This document shows positions 59,271 through 64,000 of a stretch of DNA of 64,000 bases, piece by piece (the first letter of the stretch is position 1; every line of letters begins with the position of its first letter). The translations under genes and the position numbers were made by a program. The notes under the pieces are model-generated. The model was not told where the DNA came from. It did not search any database and worked only from the letters and a program-made list of their open reading frames with translations. The stretch is from Microbacteriaceae bacterium VKM Ac-2854 (GTDB lineage Bacteria > Actinomycetota > Actinomycetes > Actinomycetales > Microbacteriaceae): assembly GCA_013205085.1 (NCBI GenBank), contig JABMLH010000004.1, positions 62,001 through 126,000 on the forward strand, given 5' to 3'.

Positions 59271-59349
59271 GCCCGCCAGCCTAGGGTCGTGCACCTCGTC
59301 GGAGCGGCGCGGCGGCGGTCGCCCGCCCACGAGTTCCCGCCAGGAACGC

Positions 59350-60501
59350 TCAGCCGATGAGGTGCGGGTACTCCGCCGAGCGTCCCTGGAACGCGAGGAT
59401 CGCCTCGTTGCGGATGACGCCGCGCTCGATCTCGATGGCGCGCGCGATCGTGTCCGACTCCGCCCACGCCGCCGGCCCCTGCAGCACCGGGCGCAGGAAC
59501 GGCATCAGCGCCTCGCTGATCTCCCACGTCGTCGAGTTCCACAGCAGCGACGGGCTGTGGTCGACCGCGTAGTAGTTCGTGCTCTCGCCGACCGTGATCA
59601 TCGGCTCGGCGAAGCTGGTCGGCCGCGCCCAGTCGAAGCCCATACCCGCGTCCACCGAGACGTCCACGATCAGGCTGCCCGGGCGGAACGCGGCGAGATC
59701 CTTCTCGCGCAGGTACGTCAGTGGACTGTTCGGATCCTGCAGCGTGCAATTCACCACGATGTCCCGCTCGGCGAGGAAGGGCGCCAGCGGCACGGATCCG
59801 CCCACGAGGTTGACCTGCCCGTCACCCGGCTCCTCCTCGTTCGGCTCGAACTGGATGATGTTCACCGACGGGATGGGCGAGCTGACGGCCGCGATGTTGC
59901 GGTTGGTCAGCACCTGCACGTCGTGGATGCCGTGGGCGTTCAGTGCCGTGACGGCCCCGCGCGCGGTGGCGCCGAAGCCGATCACCAGCGCCGTGAGCCG
60001 ACGCCCGTAGTCGCCGGTGGAGCCGCACAGCTGCAGGGCGTGGAGCACCGAGCAGTAGCCCGCCAGCTCGTTGTTCTTGTGGAACACGTGCAGGCCGTAG
60101 CTGCCGTCGCTGTTCCAGTGGTTCATCGCCTCCCACGCGATCAGCGTCAGCCGCTTGTCGATCGCGGTCTGCGTGATCTCCGCATCCTGGACACAGTGCG
60201 GCCAACCCCACAGGGTCTGGCCGTTGCGCAGGTCACGCAGGTCGGACGCCTGCGGCTTGGGCAGCAGCACCACATCGCTGCGCTCGATGATCTCGGCGCG
60301 GCTCGACATCCGGCTGACCAGCGGGGCGAGCTGCGCATCCGGGATGCCGAAGCGCCGGCCGTACCCCTCCTCGAGGATCAGCGCCGCGCGGATGTCGGCG
60401 TCGAGCCGGTCCAGGTGGCCGGGATGCAGCGGCAGCCGCTTCTCGTCGGCCTTGCGCGAGGAGGCGAGGACGCCGAGGGCGAGCAGTTGCGAGGGAGCCA
60501 T
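59350..60501 (-). CDS. N5-(carboxyethyl)ornithine synthase-like NADP enzyme
   Basis: A 383-residue protein of the alanine dehydrogenase/CEO synthase family, which reductively couples pyruvate to ornithine or lysine. Features: GVLASSRKADEKRLPLHPGH at the start, LLPKPQASDLRDLRNGQTLW, TLIAWEAMNHWN, and the Rossmann core LVIGFGATARGAVTALNAHG. Exact substrate is a guess from the family. It is divergent from the LacI gene with 266 bases between. Confidence 0.78.
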   Translation of the reverse strand: MAPSQLLALGVLASSRKADEKRLPLHPGHLDRLDADIRAALILEEGYGRRFGIPDAQLAPLVSRMSSRAEIIERSDVVLLPKPQASDLRDLRNGQTLWGWPHCVQDAEITQTAIDKRLTLIAWEAMNHWNSDGSYGLHVFHKNNELAGYCSVLHALQLCGSTGDYGRRLTALVIGFGATARGAVTALNAHGIHDVQVLTNRNIAAVSSPIPSVNIIQFEPNEEEPGDGQVNLVGGSVPLAPFLAERDIVVNCTLQDPNSPLTYLREKDLAAFRPGSLIVDVSVDAGMGFDWARPTSFAEPMITVGESTNYYAVDHSPSLLWNSTTWEISEALMPFLRPVLQGPAAWAESDTIARAIEIERGVIRNEAILAFQGRSAEYPHLIG

Positions 60502-60767
60502 GTCGGCATCCGATCCACCGGCGTCGGCCGGCCATTGCGCCGGACATCCCGGCGAGGAGGAATCCGGCGGGGCGAGGTCCAGGCCTGCGCAGAGAAACCG
60601 GGCGGATGAATCGCGCCCTGCATCGAGGATACGCGTCGGCTCCTCGGCCCGCGGAGTATGCCGCCTGCGGCATATGGCCCGAACGCTGGTATTCCGGCAG
60701 CATCGAGGCCGTAAAGTGTGCTCTCAGTTCGCACCAGCGGGCCCGCACAGAGAGTCGTCGAGCACCG

Positions 60768-61784
60768 ATGTCCGAGGAGAACGCCCCGCGCCGGGCCCCC
60801 AACATCTACGATGTCGCGCGCGCCGCGGGGGTCTCGCACCAGACCGTCTCCCGGGTGATGAACGACCATCCGAGCCTGCGACCCGAGACCAGACGCCGGG
60901 TGCTCGAAGTGATGGCGCAGCTGGATTATCGGCCGAATCTTGCGGCCCGGGCGCTGGTCACCAGCCGCACTCGCACCATCGGCGTGCTCTCCTCGCAGAG
61001 CCTGCTCTACGGCCCGGCGTCCAGCATCCAGGCGATCGAGTTCGCGGCCAGGGATGCGGGTTACCTGGTGGTCACGGCGAACGTCGACGGCACCGACGAG
61101 GAGTCCATCCGCGACGGCATCCGGCACCTGCTGAACCAGGCGGTCGAGGGACTCGTGGTGATCGCGCCGCAGACCCGCGTCTTCGACATCCTGGATTCAC
61201 TGGCCCTGCGCATCCCGCACGTCACGCTGCAGGCGTCGGAGGACGGTGGCCACGAATCGCTGTTCGTCGATCAGGTCACCGGAGCCCGGCTGGCGACCCG
61301 GCACCTGATCGAGCTCGGCCACACCGAGATCGTGCATCTCGCCGGCCCGCAGGATTGGATCGAGGCGGATGCGCGGATGCGCGGCTTCCTGGAGGAGTGC
61401 TCCGAGCACGACCTGCCGACGAACCCGCCCCTGCTCGGCGACTGGTCGGCGGCGCGCGGGCACCACGTCGGCCGCGAACTCGCGCGGCACCGCGACTTCA
61501 CCGCGGTGTTCGCCGCGAACGACCAGATGGCGCTCGGGCTGATCAACGCGTTCCACCAGGCCGGCGTTCGCGTGCCGGAGGACGTCAGCGTCGTCGGCTT
61601 CGACGACATCCCGGATGCGGAGTACTTCTGGCCGCCGCTGACCACCGTGCGGCAGGACTTCGCCGAGCTCGGCCGTCGCTGCGTCGCGACCCTCTTCGGG
61701 GTGCTCGACTCCGCGTCGCCCGCGATCGGCAACCAGATCGTGCCGGAACTCGTGGTGCGGGCCTCGACGGCTCCTCGGCGCTGA
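60768..61784 (+). CDS. LacI-family transcriptional regulator
   Basis: A 338-residue repressor: helix-turn-helix PNIYDVARAAGVSHQTVSRV at the start, hinge DYRPNLAARALVTSRT, and a periplasmic-binding-protein-like sugar domain (VFAANDQMALGLINAFHQAG, VVGFDDIPDAEYFWPPL). It lies just upstream of the sugar ABC transporter genes, whose control region carries LacI-type dyads, so it is the likely regulator. The gap 60502-60767 before it holds no recognisable gene. Confidence 0.9.
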   Translation: MSEENAPRRAPNIYDVARAAGVSHQTVSRVMNDHPSLRPETRRRVLEVMAQLDYRPNLAARALVTSRTRTIGVLSSQSLLYGPASSIQAIEFAARDAGYLVVTANVDGTDEESIRDGIRHLLNQAVEGLVVIAPQTRVFDILDSLALRIPHVTLQASEDGGHESLFVDQVTGARLATRHLIELGHTEIVHLAGPQDWIEADARMRGFLEECSEHDLPTNPPLLGDWSAARGHHVGRELARHRDFTAVFAANDQMALGLINAFHQAGVRVPEDVSVVGFDDIPDAEYFWPPLTTVRQDFAELGRRCVATLFGVLDSASPAIGNQIVPELVVRASTAPRR

Positions 61785-61835
61785 TCCGCGAGCCGTCGAT
61801 CCACCACCGTTACCGATTCGAGACGAAGTCGGGTG

Positions 61836-61900
61836 TTGACAATCGCGGCCTCCTGGGGCCACGCTAACGCTCATGTTATCGCTCACATGAGCGCTCACAT
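61836..61900 (+). promoter_or_regulatory. Promoter region with tandem LacI-type operators
   Basis: TTGACA at 61836-61841 is a likely -35 box. Downstream, TGTTATCGCTCACA (61874-61887) and ATGAGCGCTCACAT (61887-61900, with perfect core TGAGCGCTCA) are two adjacent LacI-type dyads. They end 63 bases before chvE. Sugar would release the LacI repressor encoded just upstream. Confidence 0.6.
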
Positions 61901-61962
61901 CCGGCGACCGACGCACCACCGGTCGCTCCCCCACTGCATTCAACGATGAAGGACACACAGTG

Positions 61963-63093
61963 ATGAAAACCAAGCGCGTCTTGCTGGCCGGCCTCGCCGC
62001 CGGCGCGATGATGTTCTCCCTCGCCGCCTGCGCAGGCGGCTCCTCCTCCGGCGGCTCCGGTGACGGTGGTGGCGACGGCGGCCTGATCGGTGTCGCGATG
62101 CCGACGAAGTCCTCCGAGCGCTGGATCGCGGACGGCGACAACGTCAAGAAGCAGCTCGAGGAGGCCGGATACCAGGTCGACCTGCAGTACGCCGAGGACG
62201 ACATCCCGACCCAGGTCTCGCAGATCGAGAACATGATCACCAAGGGTGCGAAGGCCCTGATCATCGCGTCGATCGACGGCACCACGCTCACCAACGTGCT
62301 GCAGGACGCGGCCGACAGCGACATCAAGGTGATCGCCTACGACCGCCTGATCCGCGACTCCGAGAACGTGGACTACTACGCCACCTTCGACAACTACAAG
62401 GTCGGCGTGCAGCAGGCCACCTCGCTCCTCGCGGGCCTCGGCCTGACCGACCTCGACGGTGCTGCCGCGGCGAGCGCCCCCGCCGGTCCGTTCAACGTGG
62501 AGCTGTTCGCCGGTAGCCCCGACGACAACAACGCGACCTTCTTCTTCAACGGCGCGATGGACACCCTCCAGCCCTACATCGACAACAAGACCCTCGTCGT
62601 CAAGAGCGGCGAGACCGAGTTCAACACCGTCGCCACGCTGCGCTGGGACGGCGAGGCCGCCCAGAGCCGCATGGAGGACATCCTCACCAAGACGTACTCC
62701 GACGGCTCGAAGGTCAGTGGTGTGCTCTCGCCGTACGACGGCATCTCGCGCGGCATCATCTCCGCGCTGACGGATGCGGGCTACGCGGTCGGCACCGACT
62801 TCCCGATCATCACCGGTCAGGATGCGGAGCTGGACTCGGTCAAGGCGATCATCGCGGGCGAGCAGTACGCGACGATCTACAAGGACACCCGCGAGCTGGC
62901 CAAGGAGGCCGTGTCGATGGCGCAGGCCGTGCTCGAGGGCACCGAGCCTGAGGTGAACGACACCGAGACGTACGACAACGGCAAGAAGGTCGTCCCGTCC
63001 TACCTGCTCGAGCCGGTCATCGTCACCAAGGACCAGATCCAGTCCGTGCTCGTCGACGGCGGCTACTACACCGACGCCGAGGTCAACGGCTAG
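61963..63093 (+). CDS. chvE: ChvE-type sugar ABC transporter substrate-binding lipoprotein
   Basis: A 376-residue lipoprotein. Signal [18 protein letters not shown] with lipobox SLAAC, then a Gly/Ser linker. The rest is a type I periplasmic-binding fold of the multiple-sugar (ChvE) group: [80 protein letters not shown]. It binds monosaccharides outside the membrane for import. AAGGA precedes the start; a GTG at 61960 would add one residue. The ATPase gene follows at 63198. Confidence 0.9.
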   Translation: MKTKRVLLAGLAAGAMMFSLAACAGGSSSGGSGDGGGDGGLIGVAMPTKSSERWIADGDNVKKQLEEAGYQVDLQYAEDDIPTQVSQIENMITKGAKALIIASIDGTTLTNVLQDAADSDIKVIAYDRLIRDSENVDYYATFDNYKVGVQQATSLLAGLGLTDLDGAAAASAPAGPFNVELFAGSPDDNNATFFFNGAMDTLQPYIDNKTLVVKSGETEFNTVATLRWDGEAAQSRMEDILTKTYSDGSKVSGVLSPYDGISRGIISALTDAGYAVGTDFPIITGQDAELDSVKAIIAGEQYATIYKDTRELAKEAVSMAQAVLEGTEPEVNDTETYDNGKKVVPSYLLEPVIVTKDQIQSVLVDGGYYTDAEVNG

Positions 63094-63109
63094 CAGACCC
63101 CTCCCCGCT

Positions 63110-63168
63110 GATTGAGCTTGCCGAAATCACCCTTCTCAGGAGGCATTGGTTTCGGCAAGCTCAACCAG
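63110..63168. repeat. Family F inverted repeat
   Basis: GATTGAGCTTGCCGAAATCA and TTGGTTTCGGCAAGCTCAAC form an imperfect hairpin between the chvE and gguA genes. Short copies of this motif are common in actinobacterial genomes. It may tune mRNA levels between the binding protein and the ATPase. Confidence 0.65.
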
Positions 63169-63197
63169 CACATTCCCCGACGAAGGAGTCGCACAAC

Positions 63198-64000
63198 GTG
63201 AGCACGAACATCCTCGAGATGCGCTCGATCACCAAGACCTTCCCCGGCGTGAAGGCGCTGCAGGACGTCACGCTGAACGTCGCCCGCGGCGAGGTGCACG
63301 CGATCTGCGGCGAGAACGGCGCCGGCAAATCCACCCTGATGAAGGTGCTCTCGGGCGTCTACCCGCACGGCAGCTACGAGGGCGACATCGTCTTCGAGGG
63401 CGAGACCATGTCGTTCGCGTCCATCCGCGACAGCGAGGCGCAGGGCATCGTCATCATCCACCAGGAGCTCGCCCTCAGCCCCTACCTCTCCATCGCGGAG
63501 AACATCTTCCTCGGCAACGAGGTCCGCGGCTTCGCGGGGCTGATCGACTGGAACAAGACCAACCAGGAGGCGGCCGCGCTGCTGGCCCGCGTGGGCCTGG
63601 CCGAGAACCCCACCACCAAGATCCTCGACATCGGCGTCGGAAAGCAGCAGCTCGTCGAGATCGCCAAGGCGCTCTCCAAGCGGGTGAAGCTGCTCATCCT
63701 CGACGAGCCCACCGCGGCCCTGAACGACGAGGACTCGGCGCACCTGCTCGACCTGATCCTGCACCTGAAGGAGCAGGGCATCACGTCGATCATCATCAGC
63801 CACAAGCTGAACGAGATCAAGAAGATCTCGGACACGGTGACCGTCATCCGCGACGGAAAGACCATCGAGACGATCGCGAAGAGCGACGTCACGGAGGACC
63901 GGATCATCAAGGACATGGTCGGCCGCGACCTCGACCACCGCTACCCCGATCACACGCCGCACATCGGCGAGGAGATCCTGCGCGTGGAGAACTGGACGGC
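63198..64000 (+). CDS. gguA: GguA/MmsA-type sugar ABC transporter ATP-binding protein (cut by window end)
   Basis: The first 267 codons of a two-domain sugar-import ATPase. The first domain is complete: Walker [11 protein letters not shown]-loop [15 protein letters not shown], signature [15 protein letters not shown], Walker B LLILDEPT and H-loop [13 protein letters not shown] second ATPase domain is expected beyond the window. GTG at 63198 has AAGGAG nine bases upstream. It works with ChvE, and a permease gene should follow. Confidence 0.9.
   Translation, partial: MSTNILEMRSITKTFPGVKALQDVTLNVARGEVHAICGENGAGKSTLMKVLSGVYPHGSYEGDIVFEGETMSFASIRDSEAQGIVIIHQELALSPYLSIAENIFLGNEVRGFAGLIDWNKTNQEAAALLARVGLAENPTTKILDIGVGKQQLVEIAKALSKRVKLLILDEPTAALNDEDSAHLLDLILHLKEQGITSIIISHKLNEIKKISDTVTVIRDGKTIETIAKSDVTEDRIIKDMVGRDLDHRYPDHTPHIGEEILRVENWT

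Overview
The window reads as chromosomal DNA of a high-GC actinobacterium, most likely Microbacteriaceae. Supporting signs are many GTG starts and 4-base ATGA/GTGA gene overlaps, a polyphosphate glucokinase, coenzyme F420 enzymes, an ole hydrocarbon cluster, and exported proteins whose leaders carry the RR...GAAWT(V/I)P pattern common in that family. The family assignment is inference; no rRNA gene is present.

Region 1 (1-5230) holds an ArsR/cation-efflux pair (the efflux gene carries a one-base frameshift), a hypothetical gene, an NhaA antiporter, and then a DUF1016 nuclease gene split in two by an ArsR-VOC cassette with its own perfect operator.

Region 2 (about 5167-18920) looks like a decayed integrative island inserted at the 3' end of a tRNA-Arg gene. 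A 64-bp exact repeat of the tRNA 3' end bounds it, the intact tRNA is on the right, and no integrase remains. It contains an intact DUF1016 nuclease, fragments of ISL3, IS110 and IS481 elements, arsenic-gene relics, and an unusual set of surface genes. These are four exported proteins with one shared leader type (one a probable thioester adhesin, one a lectin-like repeat protein), two paralogous AraC regulators, and a membrane-anchored ECF sigma factor fused to a zinc-finger anti-sigma-like segment. They may form one regulated cell-surface module.

Region 3 (19000-48200) is ordinary core chromosome: hemerythrin, VOC proteins, an SRAP (HMCES) protein, a C-S lyase, a MOSC protein, polyphosphate glucokinase, a PadR regulator, the long-chain olefin operon oleA-oleBC-oleD, glutathione peroxidase, an FMN monooxygenase, an ECF42 sigma factor with its DGPF partner, dGTPase, a copper chaperone with a CsoR-type box, and various hydrolases.

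Region 4 (48200-57900) centres on a tightly coupled operon: F420-dependent glucose-6-phosphate dehydrogenase, then a CofC-CofG-CofH triple fusion, an alpha/beta hydrolase and a Baeyer-Villiger-type flavin monooxygenase. The CofH part of the fusion has lost the segment that should carry its radical-SAM cysteines, which is the most surprising single observation here.

Region 5 (57990-64000) holds an MFS transporter, a carboxyethyl-ornithine synthase-like enzyme, a LacI regulator, and the start of a ChvE/GguA-type sugar ABC transporter behind tandem LacI-type operators; the last gene runs off the window.

Spread through regions 3-5, almost always between genes, are at least six families of palindromic elements (called A-F below). 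They include five copies of a roughly 65-bp hairpin and two copies of a 120-bp element with terminal inverted repeats. They are absent from the tRNA-Arg island.
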